From positions 310,001 to 374,000 of the forward strand of contig JANXEO010000001.1 of assembly GCA_025058215.1 (NCBI GenBank): a stretch of 64,000 bases of DNA, given 5' to 3'. The notes beneath the pieces are model-generated. The model was not told the origin of the DNA. It saw nothing but the letters and a program-made list of their open reading frames with translations, and made no database searches. Shown one piece after another: positions 1-9,068 of this stretch. A program made the translations under genes and the position numbers. Position 1 is the stretch's first letter. Every line of letters begins with the position of its first letter. Source of the DNA: Candidatus Methanomethylicia archaeon. Lineage in GTDB: Archaea > Thermoproteota > Methanomethylicia > Culexarchaeales > Culexarchaeaceae.

Positions 1-469
1 TTAACTGATATGTTGTACCTAAATATTCATCAAAATTTATTATTTTGCTATATATGTAACTCGCTCTTTCATAAACATTTTTTGGTATATTTAATAGTGA
101 ACATACTCTTCGTAGAGTTGTCAGTGCATCAATACCTCTATGTTTGCTTTTCACATACATAAAATTTATCTTTTTCAGTCTGTAAAATCGTGTTTCTTTT
201 ACTTCCTTACCTTTTCCATCAATGAGTTTACCTTTTACTTTAATGAATGTAGATCCTAATCCCCTCCCTCTAAAAGGTTTACCTTCTGGGCTTACATAAA
301 CTTTCTCTATAGCCGAAAAATCTGACAATGGTTCGATTTCAAATAGCGGTTGTAAATACGTTCTTTCGTGCACAAGACCACATTCGGAACAAACTATTTC
401 ACCATGTTCTGAAACCACTAATTTCCCCTTACATTCTTTACATTTAGATGAAGTATTAGTATCACTCAT
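1..469 (-). CDS. TFB-like transcription initiation factor (partial)
   Basis: The reading frame starts at an ATG at 469 and runs off the left edge of the window, so only about 156 N-terminal residues are visible. It begins with a zinc ribbon (C10, C13, C27, C30), followed by a linker and the start of a cyclin-like fold, as in archaeal TFB, which recruits RNA polymerase to TBP-bound promoters. It is divergent: the usual linker motif around 'DKGLST' and the 'SERN' start of the first cyclin repeat are not recognisable (the local reading is RGRGLGSTF and KSKHRGIDAL). It may therefore be a TFB paralogue rather than the main TFB. The 218-bp AT-rich gap to the divergent SmAP gene must hold both promoters. 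Confidence 0.8.
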   Translation of the reverse strand, partial: MSDTNTSSKCKECKGKLVVSEHGEIVCSECGLVHERTYLQPLFEIEPLSDFSAIEKVYVSPEGKPFRGRGLGSTFIKVKGKLIDGKGKEVKETRFYRLKKINFMYVKSKHRGIDALTTLRRVCSLLNIPKNVYERASYIYSKIINFDEYLGTTYQL

Positions 470-687
470 ATAATTTCAAAATTATTTTAGATTTTTTATA
501 TAATAATTTTTTCTTATAATATTGTATATTTTATTAAATTAATATTACTATTAAAAATTTTTAGTGTTTATTTGATACAATTAACTATCCAATCTCTCTA
601 CACTGAAAGTTATAGCTGTTTGTGAACATGTCTAATTGTAGCAAAAATAAATAAGTCACTTATTTTCTGATATTATTTGGATGAAGC

Positions 688-1131
688 ATGATAAGCAGTG
701 CTAGTACATCAAGTATGGCACGTTATCAACGTGAACTCACCTCACTATTGGATAAGGAAGTTTGTGTTAGAACCATTTACAATAAGAGATTTCGTGGAAA
801 ACTTATGGGATATGATCAGAACACTTTAAATTTAGTGTTATCTAATGCTAAGGACGAGGAAAACAACTTTTATACAAGAATACTAATAAGAGGGGAAGTG
901 ATTTCTGAAATTATTAGGGAAGAAGAACCCTTTGATTTAAAAGGTTTAGCTCAACGATTAGAAAAGTTATTTCCTAATAACGTTACCTTACTTGAAGGTG
1001 CTGGAGTTATTATTGTTATGGATAGAGTTCGAGTAAACGAAAGTGGAGTTATCGAAGGGAGTGGTCCGATAGCTGAAAAAGTTAAAAAGGTATATGAACA
1101 ATTTTTACAGGAAAAGAAGGTAAGTGAATAG
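688..1131 (+). CDS. Sm-like archaeal protein with C-terminal domain (SmAP3/Lsm type)
   Basis: 147 residues. Residues about 12-75 form an Sm fold (LLDKEVCVRTIYNKRFRGKL and the IRGEVISEI strand pair, the Sm1 and Sm2 motifs). A second domain of about 65 residues follows, as in the longer archaeal SmAP3 proteins. Sm-like proteins form rings that bind U-rich RNA. The ATG at 688 is preceded by a purine-rich GGATGAAG. The gene ends 3 bp before the archaeosine TGT gene, so the two are probably co-transcribed. A longer protein than plain SmAP1/2 supports the SmAP3 assignment; its RNA targets cannot be inferred from sequence. Confidence 0.85.
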   Translation: MISSASTSSMARYQRELTSLLDKEVCVRTIYNKRFRGKLMGYDQNTLNLVLSNAKDEENNFYTRILIRGEVISEIIREEEPFDLKGLAQRLEKLFPNNVTLLEGAGVIIVMDRVRVNESGVIEGSGPIAEKVKKVYEQFLQEKKVSE

Positions 1132-1134
1132 TGA

Positions 1135-2748
1135 ATGATATTTGAAATATTTGATAGAGATATTCTCGGTAGAATTGGTAGGTTAAAAACAAAAAATGGT
1201 CTTCTAAATACGCCTGCATTTTTCCCTGTAATAAATCCCATAAAAAACATCATAGATCCTACTGACATTAAGCATCAATTTAAGATCAATCAACTAATGA
1301 CAAATGTGTATTTAATAAAACAAGCAATAGGTAAAGGATTGTTAGAACTCAATGATATACACAAATTACTAAATTTTAACGGCGTTATCATGACCGATTC
1401 TGGTGCGTACCAAATATTAAGTTATGGAGAAATTTCCATAACACCAGATGAAGTCATAGAACTACAGGAGATCATAAACAGCGACATATCTGTTATCCTT
1501 GATATTCCTACATCTAAAAAACATACTTATGAAGAAGCTAAAAGGACTGTTATTTCAACAATAAACAATGCACTTATTTTAGATCGTAAGAAAACAAGAG
1601 ATGATATAATATGGGTTGGTCCAATACAGGGTGGTAGATATCTTGATTTAGTTAGAGAATGTGCATCCAAAATCAGCAAAATACCTATATTTAATATGTA
1701 TGGAATTGGTGCTCCAGTGCAATACATGGTAAATTATAGGTTTGAAGAACTTGTAGATATAATAATAAATATTAAAATGTCATTACCTCAAGATAAGCCT
1801 ATACACATGTTCGGGGCAGGACATCCAATTTTTCTCCCAATGTTAGTAGCCCTTGGATGTGATACTTTTGATTCAGCATCATATGCTCTTTTTGCTAAAG
1901 ATGATCGATACCTAACATCTTATGGTACTATTAAGCTGAAAAACTTAAAGTATTTGCCATGTATTTGTGATGTTTGTAGAAAATACGATATTGAAGATCT
2001 TAAGGAAATGAATAAGAATTCTCGTGAAAAATTATTGGCAATTCATAATCTTTGGATTATAAATAATGAAATAAACCATATCAAACAAGCAATAGTTGAA
2101 GGACGATTATGGGAATTAGTTGAAATAAAATCTAAATCACATCCTCAACTATTTAATGCTCTAATTAAATTGAGTAAATACGCTAAGTTTATTGAAAAAT
2201 ATGATCCAGTAACAAAAGGTATTACTAGAGGAATATTTTACACTACCCATGAAGGACTTTCCAGACCTGAAGTTACGAGGCATATTTTAAGATTGGAGAA
2301 GAATGTTTCTTTTTATGATAAAAGTGTGCTCATACTAGTACCTGATACAATGGTAGGATATCGTAAATATTCAAAATATTTACTAAATAATTTTTATTCA
2401 CAAAACTTCTCTTCGTTAAAAAGTATTCATATATGCATCTACGGCACCCCCCTTGGAGTGATACCAATAGAATTAATCAATGTTTATCCTTTATCACATT
2501 ATATAAAAGCAAGAAAAACCTGCTTTGAATCTGAAAAAACTATTCTTCATAGCCTAAGAATTCTCATCAGTAAGGGGAAATACAAAAAGGCGATAATCTT
2601 TTTAAAACATAGTTTTCTAAATAAACAAACCATTAAAAGTATAGTTCATCTATTTAAAAGCAATAATATTAAAGTGAAAATCTTTTTAAATAAATTAATA
2701 TCATTTGATAAATTAATGAAATTCATTGATAGTGACTCAAGACAATAA
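1135..2748 (+). CDS. tgtA: archaeosine tRNA-guanine transglycosylase (TgtA)
   Basis: 537 residues. It exchanges guanine-15 of tRNA for preQ0, the first step of archaeosine formation. Visible motifs are MTDSGAYQ (about residue 84), the loop GCDTFDSASYALFAKDDRYLT that contains the family's nucleophile region, and the zinc site C-x-C-x2-C with a downstream His (PCICDVC...H). After about residue 365 a second domain contains TPLGVIPIELINVYPLSHY, which resembles the C-terminal domain found in archaeal TGT/ArcS proteins. I see no clear RNA-binding PUA domain after it, so the protein looks like the shorter form. It lies 3 bp after the SmAP gene. Confidence 0.92.
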   Translation: MIFEIFDRDILGRIGRLKTKNGLLNTPAFFPVINPIKNIIDPTDIKHQFKINQLMTNVYLIKQAIGKGLLELNDIHKLLNFNGVIMTDSGAYQILSYGEISITPDEVIELQEIINSDISVILDIPTSKKHTYEEAKRTVISTINNALILDRKKTRDDIIWVGPIQGGRYLDLVRECASKISKIPIFNMYGIGAPVQYMVNYRFEELVDIIINIKMSLPQDKPIHMFGAGHPIFLPMLVALGCDTFDSASYALFAKDDRYLTSYGTIKLKNLKYLPCICDVCRKYDIEDLKEMNKNSREKLLAIHNLWIINNEINHIKQAIVEGRLWELVEIKSKSHPQLFNALIKLSKYAKFIEKYDPVTKGITRGIFYTTHEGLSRPEVTRHILRLEKNVSFYDKSVLILVPDTMVGYRKYSKYLLNNFYSQNFSSLKSIHICIYGTPLGVIPIELINVYPLSHYIKARKTCFESEKTILHSLRILISKGKYKKAIIFLKHSFLNKQTIKSIVHLFKSNNIKVKIFLNKLISFDKLMKFIDSDSRQ

Positions 2749-2892
2749 CCATTTATGTGTTTTCAAATTAAAGGGTCTCAGTAATTAAAAGGTTATTAAG
2801 ATGTGATTTGGTAATTAGTACATTAATTAGAAAAATTAATATCTTACATTTAAAATATCACTTAAAAGTAAAATTGATGTTGAGTTGTTGAA

Positions 2893-4152
2893 ATGAAACT
2901 GACCATGCTTGGTGGAGCAAAGGAGATTGGAAGATCCGCTATACTACTAAGTAGTGAAAACTGTAAATTACTATTAGACTACGGAATTTCTCTTTCAAGA
3001 GAAGGACCAGATTTTCCTTTACCCGTTATAAGTAGGGAGTTAGATGCCGTTCTACTCACACATGCGCATCTAGATCATTCCGGCACAATTCCATTATTAT
3101 ATACTTCAGCAAAACCTAAACTAATAACAACGAAGCTAACTGCCGAATTAAGTAACCTCCTTATAAGAGATCTCATAAAAATATCATCATATCACTTACC
3201 ATATGAATCATTTGAACTCATGAAAATGCTTCAATCAATTCAATACATTGGGATAAGTGATAATTTAAGAATAAAAGACCTACACGTTGAAACATTTAAT
3301 GCAGGACATATACCTGGTAGTTTAATGTTCCTAATAACTACTGAAGGGAAAAAGATACTATATACAGGAGATTTTAATACCATCGACACAAAAATGTTGC
3401 ATGGCGCCCAAATAAAAAATCAGAATATTGATGTTTTAATAATGGAGGGAACCTATGCTACAGTAGATCATGGAAATAGAACACAAATTGAAAGTAATTT
3501 TATAAATTCGGTTAATGAAATCATAAACAGTGGAGGAACCGTAGTTATACCTGCTTTTTCTGTAGGACGCGCACAAGAAATAATTTGTGTACTTCATCAT
3601 GGAAAAATCAATACAAACATATACATAGATGGTATGGCAAAAAACGTTAACATTATTTTTCTAAAATATCCTGAATATTTCAGAGATCCGGAACTATTAT
3701 CTAGAGCTTTCAAACAAACAACACACGTAGAGCGTTGGTCTGAACGCAAACAAATATATAAAAAACCCTGTGTAATTGTAGCTCCTGCAGGTATGCTTCA
3801 AGGAGGAAATGTAAGATTTTATGTTAAAAATATAGCAAAAAGTGAAAAGAATGCTATATTCCTAGTCTCATATCAAGTTGAGGAAACTCCGGGTGCTACG
3901 CTTATTAAAACTGGGTTATATGCCTCTGGTAAAAAGGCTGAAAAAGTTAATGCAAAAATAAGTTATTTTGATTTTTCTTCGCATTGTGGAAATACAGAAT
4001 TGTTAAATACTATAAAGACTACAAAAGCAAAAAAGGTCATCTTAATACATGGTGAAAAAAATTATCTTGAAAAATTCCAAAAGATACTCCAAGAAGAAAA
4101 AATAGCGGAAGAAGTGATTATTCCTGAGACAGGAGAAGAAATAAAAATATAA
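2893..4152 (+). CDS. beta-CASP metallo-beta-lactamase RNase (aCPSF2-like, no KH domains)
   Basis: 419 residues. Metallo-beta-lactamase motifs are clear: HAHLDH (residues 57-62), GH at about 138 and TGDF at about 158. A beta-CASP domain follows, with FSVGRAQE and a C-terminal SSHCGN and LIHGE. Archaeal beta-CASP proteins are RNases of the CPSF/RNase J superfamily involved in 3'-end formation, termination or decay. The protein starts directly with the nuclease fold and lacks the N-terminal KH domains of FttA/aCPSF1, so the aCPSF2 group fits best. No strong Shine-Dalgarno precedes the ATG. It has its own 144-bp upstream gap. Confidence 0.85.
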   Translation: MKLTMLGGAKEIGRSAILLSSENCKLLLDYGISLSREGPDFPLPVISRELDAVLLTHAHLDHSGTIPLLYTSAKPKLITTKLTAELSNLLIRDLIKISSYHLPYESFELMKMLQSIQYIGISDNLRIKDLHVETFNAGHIPGSLMFLITTEGKKILYTGDFNTIDTKMLHGAQIKNQNIDVLIMEGTYATVDHGNRTQIESNFINSVNEIINSGGTVVIPAFSVGRAQEIICVLHHGKINTNIYIDGMAKNVNIIFLKYPEYFRDPELLSRAFKQTTHVERWSERKQIYKKPCVIVAPAGMLQGGNVRFYVKNIAKSEKNAIFLVSYQVEETPGATLIKTGLYASGKKAEKVNAKISYFDFSSHCGNTELLNTIKTTKAKKVILIHGEKNYLEKFQKILQEEKIAEEVIIPETGEEIKI

Positions 4153-4749
4153 GCTTTAATCTTTTGCATAATCTTACCCTAGTATGAGTTTAAAATGAAG
4201 AAATAAACTGTTGAAAAGGTTTATAAGGATGTTGATTAGGACTATATAGATGATTAATTAAAATTCCATTATAGTTATGGGTTTGATTGCGAATTAAATG
4301 ACATGCTAATCTTTTTCATCTCATTGTAGACCTAACAAGGATCATCAAGTGACGTCATCATAAGTGATGATATGTAGAACATTAAATCCCGAATAAAAGA
4401 TTAAGAATGTGAAAATGAGTTTCTTAACATAATCTTAAACCCCTAAAAGTATAAGTGAAGCTATTGATCAATTACTCTAAAAATGTTAAGAGAGTGAGGA
4501 GCATCTTTATAAAGGTTTATTTATATATAGAGTTGATGATAACAATATTACAAGCTTATTTACATAAATCTTTGGTTATAACATTATAGCAAAATCCTCA
4601 ATTATCTAGATAATAAAATAAGCCACAAACTACTTGAAATAAGCAATTCATGCTTATACTTGTTAAATGGGGGAAAGGAGGGTAACAGACATGTTTTTGA
4701 AAAATTGCTACGGGAATTATATGCTTACGAGCTTTTATTATTAGAGTAG
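4153..4749. other. 597-bp gene-free convergent intergenic region
   Basis: This is the longest gap in the window and lies between the 3' ends of the beta-CASP gene and tRNA-Val, so neither needs a promoter here. It holds a cluster of TGATGA/TCATCA words forming nested inverted repeats at about 4341-4372, including the octamer TGACGTCA and a TCATCA-TAAG-TGATGA hairpin. There is a TATA-like run at 4519-4530, and a 17-codon open frame at 4691-4744 preceded by AAAGGAGGG. None of these is enough to call a gene. No GC-rich RNA is visible. Confidence 0.4.
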
Positions 4750-4822
4750 TGGGCGGGCTGGGATTTGAACCCAGGACCACCGCCGTGTAAGGGCGGTATC
4801 CTACCAACTAGACGACCCGCCC
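4750..4822 (-). tRNA. tRNA-Val (anticodon TAC)
   Basis: The cloverleaf reads on the minus strand: acceptor GGGCGGG/CCCGCCC, D arm, anticodon stem CCGCC/GGCGG around loop CTTACAC (anticodon TAC), T arm CTGGG-TTCAAAT-CCCAG and discriminator A. It has 73 nt, no intron and no encoded CCA. Confidence 0.95.
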
Positions 4823-4910
4823 ATGAATAAGTGATATCTGACATTGTGATTACATGTGTTCTTTGATGTTTTTCGTTCTTTAAATTTTGTCAAATTATTG
4901 TTATTGTTAC

Positions 4911-5072
4911 TTATTTAGTTTTTTCACGTTTTTTCCATCTCAAGTTTTTACTTTTACATCGTCTACACTTTATTGCATTTGGTGGATTTCTAGCTCCACA
5001 TTCTCTACAAATCATTAGAAATAGTCTTCTCTGCTGAGCAATTTTTAATGCTTCAGGATCTTGTATTGGCAT
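4911..5072 (-). CDS. rpl40e: large ribosomal subunit protein eL40 (L40e)
   Basis: A 53-residue gene. The protein begins MPIQDPEALKIAQQRR and carries a C4 zinc finger, CREC at residues 22-25 and CRRC at 36-39, followed by a basic tail (KNLRWKKREK). This matches archaeal L40e, a small zinc protein of the 50S subunit. The ATG at 5072 lies in a 140-bp gap upstream of a regulator gene on the same strand. The stop is TAA at 4911-4913. The size and Cys spacing are exactly those expected of the family. Confidence 0.93.
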   Translation of the reverse strand: MPIQDPEALKIAQQRRLFLMICRECGARNPPNAIKCRRCKSKNLRWKKREKTK

Positions 5073-5212
5073 GCTTCTCCACCCACATTTTACAACCTAA
5101 CTTATATCCCAAGTAAGAAAATGGATTTAATGAAATATAAGTCTTTTTGACAAATTATGTGTATACAAACTTGAAAACAATCTTCATCTTCCTTTATAAT
5201 CTCTATTCTAAT

Positions 5213-5692
5213 CTATTTTATTTTTTCAACAACTATGTGTGTTGAAGTTGATATAACACCATCCATTTGTGATATTCTATTCAGAAACTCATTAAGGAAT
5301 TGTTGATTTACAATAGCTATTACGTCTATTTCTCCGGTTACTCTATAAGCCTTAGTTAAAGAAGTTAGGCTCTTTATTTGTTCGTATACTTGATTTCTTT
5401 TTTGTGGTTGAACTTTAATAATAACAAATGTTTCATACAAATGTCCTTCCAAGATTTTTAAAGCTTTTTCAGTTAAATCTATAAATCCTCTACCCGTTCT
5501 TATAAAACCTTTCTCTTTAAGTTTTCTTAAATGTAAACTTAAAGCTTGTCTTGTTATACCTAATTCTTTTGCAAGTTGACTTTGTGACTTTTCTATGCTT
5601 TTTACACTTACTTCCTTTGAGCTTTCGTATAGTTTTGACAATACTAAGACTTGCTTCCCAGTAAGTACATCTTCATCTTCTCTCTCTCTCAT
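5213..5692 (-). CDS. HTH transcriptional regulator with Lrp/AsnC-type ligand domain
   Basis: 159 residues. The N-terminal half is a winged helix-turn-helix (SQSQLAKELGITRQALSLHL at about residues 37-56). The C-terminal 80 residues are an Lrp/AsnC-like alpha/beta ligand-binding domain (ETFVIIKV... AYRVTGEIDVIAIV... STHIVVE). It is likely a dimeric or octameric DNA-binding regulator. The effector and targets are unknown. An AT-rich imperfect inverted repeat at about 5818-5842 lies in the divergent intergenic region it shares with the zinc/KH gene and could be its operator (inference). Confidence 0.8.
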   Translation of the reverse strand: MREREDEDVLTGKQVLVLSKLYESSKEVSVKSIEKSQSQLAKELGITRQALSLHLRKLKEKGFIRTGRGFIDLTEKALKILEGHLYETFVIIKVQPQKRNQVYEQIKSLTSLTKAYRVTGEIDVIAIVNQQFLNEFLNRISQMDGVISTSTHIVVEKIK

Positions 5693-5868
5693 GAAATACC
5701 CCCACTCTACATCAATTTTTATTCACTATACAAATTTTTAACTCTCTCTTTAATTTTTCCATATTGATACTCATTAACATCACTTACAATTTAAAAAAAT
5801 ATATTAGAATCTCAAACAATAATTTGATAAATCAAAAATTATCATAAGTCAAATGGAGATGATGATAA

Positions 5869-6372
5869 TTGAACTTGCCCGTTTGCTTAATCTGCCTAAA
5901 AAGTGGAATATTGTGTAGAAGTTGTCAGAATAGACTTGAGTCTGGTGAAATAGATGATATTGACATTAAAATAAGTAAAGTATTCATTGAATTAGAAAGC
6001 AAATTTCCTGAATTAAAGTATTCTACATTCTATAAAGCCATAGAAATTGATGAAACAGTAATTGTACTAGTTAAAGGTGCTGATAAAAGTTTTAGAACTA
6101 CTTGGAATAAGATAGCATTAAAAATTAAAGATAAAATTGGTAAGAATGTTAAAATAATTGAGAAAACTATGAGTATAAGACAATTGGCAGAACAGATACT
6201 TTCACCAATAAAAGTAAAAAGTGTAAATACAGTGTGGTTTCCAGACGGTACTTGTGAAAACTATATAAAAATACCAAAAGTTGACTTAAATAAATTTTGG
6301 ATCAACAAAGAAGTTATAGAAAAAGTTTTATCAAAATTTACAAAACAAATCATTCGTATAGTTCAAGAATAG
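5869..6372 (+). CDS. zinc-ribbon, NusA-like KH-domain protein
   Basis: 167 residues. The N-terminus has two CxxC pairs (C6, C9, C16, C19), followed by a KH-like, NusA-related domain. The start is TTG at 5869 with GGAGATGATG just upstream; no ATG gives the conserved PVCLICLKSGILC start. Proteins of this architecture are common in TACK archaea, are annotated as NusA-like transcription elongation factors and probably bind RNA, but their function is not settled. The stop is 16 bp before the likely AspRS start, so the two are probably co-transcribed. Confidence 0.7.
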   Translation: MNLPVCLICLKSGILCRSCQNRLESGEIDDIDIKISKVFIELESKFPELKYSTFYKAIEIDETVIVLVKGADKSFRTTWNKIALKIKDKIGKNVKIIEKTMSIRQLAEQILSPIKVKSVNTVWFPDGTCENYIKIPKVDLNKFWINKEVIEKVLSKFTKQIIRIVQE

Positions 6373-6388
6373 CTATTTGGTGGTAATT

Positions 6389-7708
6389 GTGTCACTAGAT
6401 AAATTGGATGATTGGAGAAAAACCCATTATACAAATCAAGTTACTTATATGAACGATGGTGAAAACGTTACTATATTTGGTTGGGTTGAAAATATTAGAG
6501 ATCTTGGTGGAATAATATTCATAATTTTAAGGGATAGAGAGGGACGAGTTCAGATATCCATAGACAAAAAAACATTTCCACAAGATAAAATAGCTATTAT
6601 TAGAAAATTGACTAAAGAATCAGTAATAGGAGTTAAAGGTGTTATCAAAAAGAGTAGCATTGCTAAAAGTGGTGTTGAAATAGTACCTACGGAAATAAAG
6701 ATACTAAACATAGCCAAAAAGTTTCTTCCAATAGATATCACTGGAAAAATACCTGCAAGTCTTGATAAAAGGTTAAACATGAGAGTATTAGATTTACGTA
6801 TGGATGAAAAAATAGCAATATTTAAGATCAAAAATACTCTAGTTAATGCCATAAGGGAATACCTACAAAACAATGGTTTTATTGAAATTTTTACACCAAA
6901 AGTTTTAGCCGCAGCAACTGAAGGAGGTGCCGCACTCTTTTCTGTTGATTATTTCGGCAGAAAGGCGTTTTTAGCACAAAGTCCACAAATATATAAGGAA
7001 ATCCTTACCTCGGTTTTCGAAAAAGTATATGAAATTTCACAGTACTACAGAGCAGAAGAATCAGATACTTCCTACCATTTAAATGAATTCATTTCAGTTG
7101 ATATAGAAATGGCTTTCGCGGATAAAGATGACGTTATGAAAGTACTTGAAGAACTTATTGTTTTCTCAACAGGTAAAATCATTGAAAACAATAAAAAGGA
7201 GCTTAATATTTTAAAATCAAATATTAAAGTTCCAGATACTCCATTTAAGAGAATCACATATAGAGACGCCATAGAAATTATTAGGAGTAAAGATATCAAA
7301 ATGAACTTTGGAGATGATATTCCAACAATCGGAAATAGAATTTTAGGTGCTGAATTTAAAGAGCCCTTTTTCATAATTGACTGGCCTTTACATCTCAAAC
7401 CCTTCTATATAAAACCAAAAGATGAAGATCCTGAATTGAGTGAATCCTTTGACTTAAATTGGTCCTGGTTGGAAATAGCCAGTGGTGGATCTCGAATTCA
7501 CATAAAATCTCAACTTATAAACAGATTATCTCACTTTGGTTTAGACGTCAATAGTTTTGAGCCATTTTTAACATACTATGATTACGGTATGCCTCCTCAT
7601 GCTGGTTGGGGGATGGGATTACAAAGACTCCTTATGCTAATGACTGGAATGAACGATATAAGAGAAGTAACCCTATTTCCACGTGACAAAGACAGGCTTG
7701 TGCCTTAA
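6389..7708 (+). CDS. aspS: aspartyl-tRNA synthetase (archaeal type)
   Basis: About 439 residues. An OB-fold anticodon-binding domain (VTIFGWVENIRDLGGIIFIILRD) is followed by a class II catalytic core with motif 2 (YYRAEES), motif 3 (GWGMGLQRLLML) and the QSPQIYKE substrate loop. The frame is open from TTG at 6377, but GGTGGT at 6379-6384 fits a GTG start at 6389 giving MSLDKLDDW. Archaeal AspRS may also charge tRNA-Asn; discrimination cannot be decided here. It converges on truD with 4 bp between the stop codons. Confidence 0.93.
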   Translation: MSLDKLDDWRKTHYTNQVTYMNDGENVTIFGWVENIRDLGGIIFIILRDREGRVQISIDKKTFPQDKIAIIRKLTKESVIGVKGVIKKSSIAKSGVEIVPTEIKILNIAKKFLPIDITGKIPASLDKRLNMRVLDLRMDEKIAIFKIKNTLVNAIREYLQNNGFIEIFTPKVLAAATEGGAALFSVDYFGRKAFLAQSPQIYKEILTSVFEKVYEISQYYRAEESDTSYHLNEFISVDIEMAFADKDDVMKVLEELIVFSTGKIIENNKKELNILKSNIKVPDTPFKRITYRDAIEIIRSKDIKMNFGDDIPTIGNRILGAEFKEPFFIIDWPLHLKPFYIKPKDEDPELSESFDLNWSWLEIASGGSRIHIKSQLINRLSHFGLDVNSFEPFLTYYDYGMPPHAGWGMGLQRLLMLMTGMNDIREVTLFPRDKDRLVP

Positions 7709-7712
7709 TTTT

Positions 7713-9062
7713 CTAAAAACCAACATCTTGAGGTTTTTCAGGTTTTATTAATTCCCTCAAAACAAGGGTAGCATAGAAACCCTTCTTTAATGTAAAACTA
7801 CATGTAATCTTACAATTCTTAGTTTCACACAATATAAAATCATAAACTCTAAATGTTAGCGGTCTATAATAACCAGCTAATGATATTTCAGGTATTTCTT
7901 TTAGTAAAAAATTCTGAAAATTGATTTTCTCAGAGTCCATGATTTTAGCTATTGGTTCATAAGCATCCCCTATGGGTTTCTTCATAATATCCACCAAGTA
8001 CCCTGGAAGTGGATAAATAACCGTAAATATACCCTTTCTAATCATATCATTGATTTTATCTATGTTTCTATCTGTAACTACAATTATATCTTCATTCTTC
8101 AGTATAGTTGAATGATATGGTCCAACAATATCGCCAACAATTGGATAAGTTAATGATATATCCTTTACTATTCTCATGTTGATCATTTCATTAAATAAAA
8201 ATGATTGATATGCTTGTACAAAAAACCTTATTACAATTTTGGGTAATTCCTCAATTTTTTCAGTATTTTTCTCATATCCTTTCTCTAAAACTTTTATTAA
8301 ATAATCTTCGTAATCAAACCCAAAATTTTCATAGGTAAAATTCTTATCTAACCCTCTCTCTTCTTTTTTCATTAACATTAATTTTATGACTTTTTCATTC
8401 TCTTCTCTTATAATGCTTTTTCCAATTATATGATTAAACGGTGGTTTCAGACCAAATCTTTGGTAGCCAAAGTATGAAGGTAAGCTTTTATTTTGCAATA
8501 ATTTCTGTAATATAATAATGTTATGTATGAAATCATCATTTACAGCGTCTTCCCTCCCTCTAAGAATTATAGTAAATTTATTACCAAATAGTTCATGACT
8601 AGTTACTGGTGCACATGATCTGTATACATTTAACATTTTTATACTTTTCATCTTTTTAATTTCTTTTACATCATCAAATGACATACCGTTTTTACCAAAT
8701 ATGATACTTATAACTTGACTGGTAATGCCTCGAGCGTCTTTTAAACCCAGAAATCCTATTTCACTTAATGGTACATTAAATTTTCTTGAAATAAAATTTA
8801 GCAATGAAAAAGTGTCTACACCCTTTTTAACAAGTACTATTCTTAAATATTTACCTTTTTCGTCTTCAACCGGGGAATAAATTTTCCCAACTTTCTTCAC
8901 TGGCAAAATAATTTTTCCCCTTAAAATTTCATGTACAACAAAATCCCCTAACTTTTTCTTTACATAAAATCCGGTTAAATTAATATCCATAGGTGTAGAG
9001 TAATACTTTATTCCCATATTTTTTTCGACTTCACTTTTTGTTCTATAAAATACTTCTACCAT
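7713..9062 (-). CDS. truD: tRNA pseudouridine(13) synthase TruD
   Basis: 449 residues, typical of the archaeal/eukaryal TruD/Pus7 family, which makes pseudouridine at position 13 of tRNA-Glu. The signature GFLGLKDARGITSQ contains the catalytic Asp. Other family segments are FGYQRFG and the C-terminal LAGYYRPL...GFYATLVLREL. The gene starts at an ATG at 9062, 6 bp downstream of the pth2 stop, so the order of transcription is pth2 then truD. It is convergent with aspS. Confidence 0.92.
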   Translation of the reverse strand: MVEVFYRTKSEVEKNMGIKYYSTPMDINLTGFYVKKKLGDFVVHEILRGKIILPVKKVGKIYSPVEDEKGKYLRIVLVKKGVDTFSLLNFISRKFNVPLSEIGFLGLKDARGITSQVISIIFGKNGMSFDDVKEIKKMKSIKMLNVYRSCAPVTSHELFGNKFTIILRGREDAVNDDFIHNIIILQKLLQNKSLPSYFGYQRFGLKPPFNHIIGKSIIREENEKVIKLMLMKKEERGLDKNFTYENFGFDYEDYLIKVLEKGYEKNTEKIEELPKIVIRFFVQAYQSFLFNEMINMRIVKDISLTYPIVGDIVGPYHSTILKNEDIIVVTDRNIDKINDMIRKGIFTVIYPLPGYLVDIMKKPIGDAYEPIAKIMDSEKINFQNFLLKEIPEISLAGYYRPLTFRVYDFILCETKNCKITCSFTLKKGFYATLVLRELIKPEKPQDVGF

Positions 9063-9068
9063 TATATT

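Noticed and set aside
4364-4370. C/D box RNA suggested by GTGATGA
   Set aside because: No D, D' or C' box at suitable distance on either strand.
4598-4807. A 69-codon minus-strand frame over tRNA-Val
   Set aside because: It reads through the tRNA gene; no motifs or ribosome binding site.
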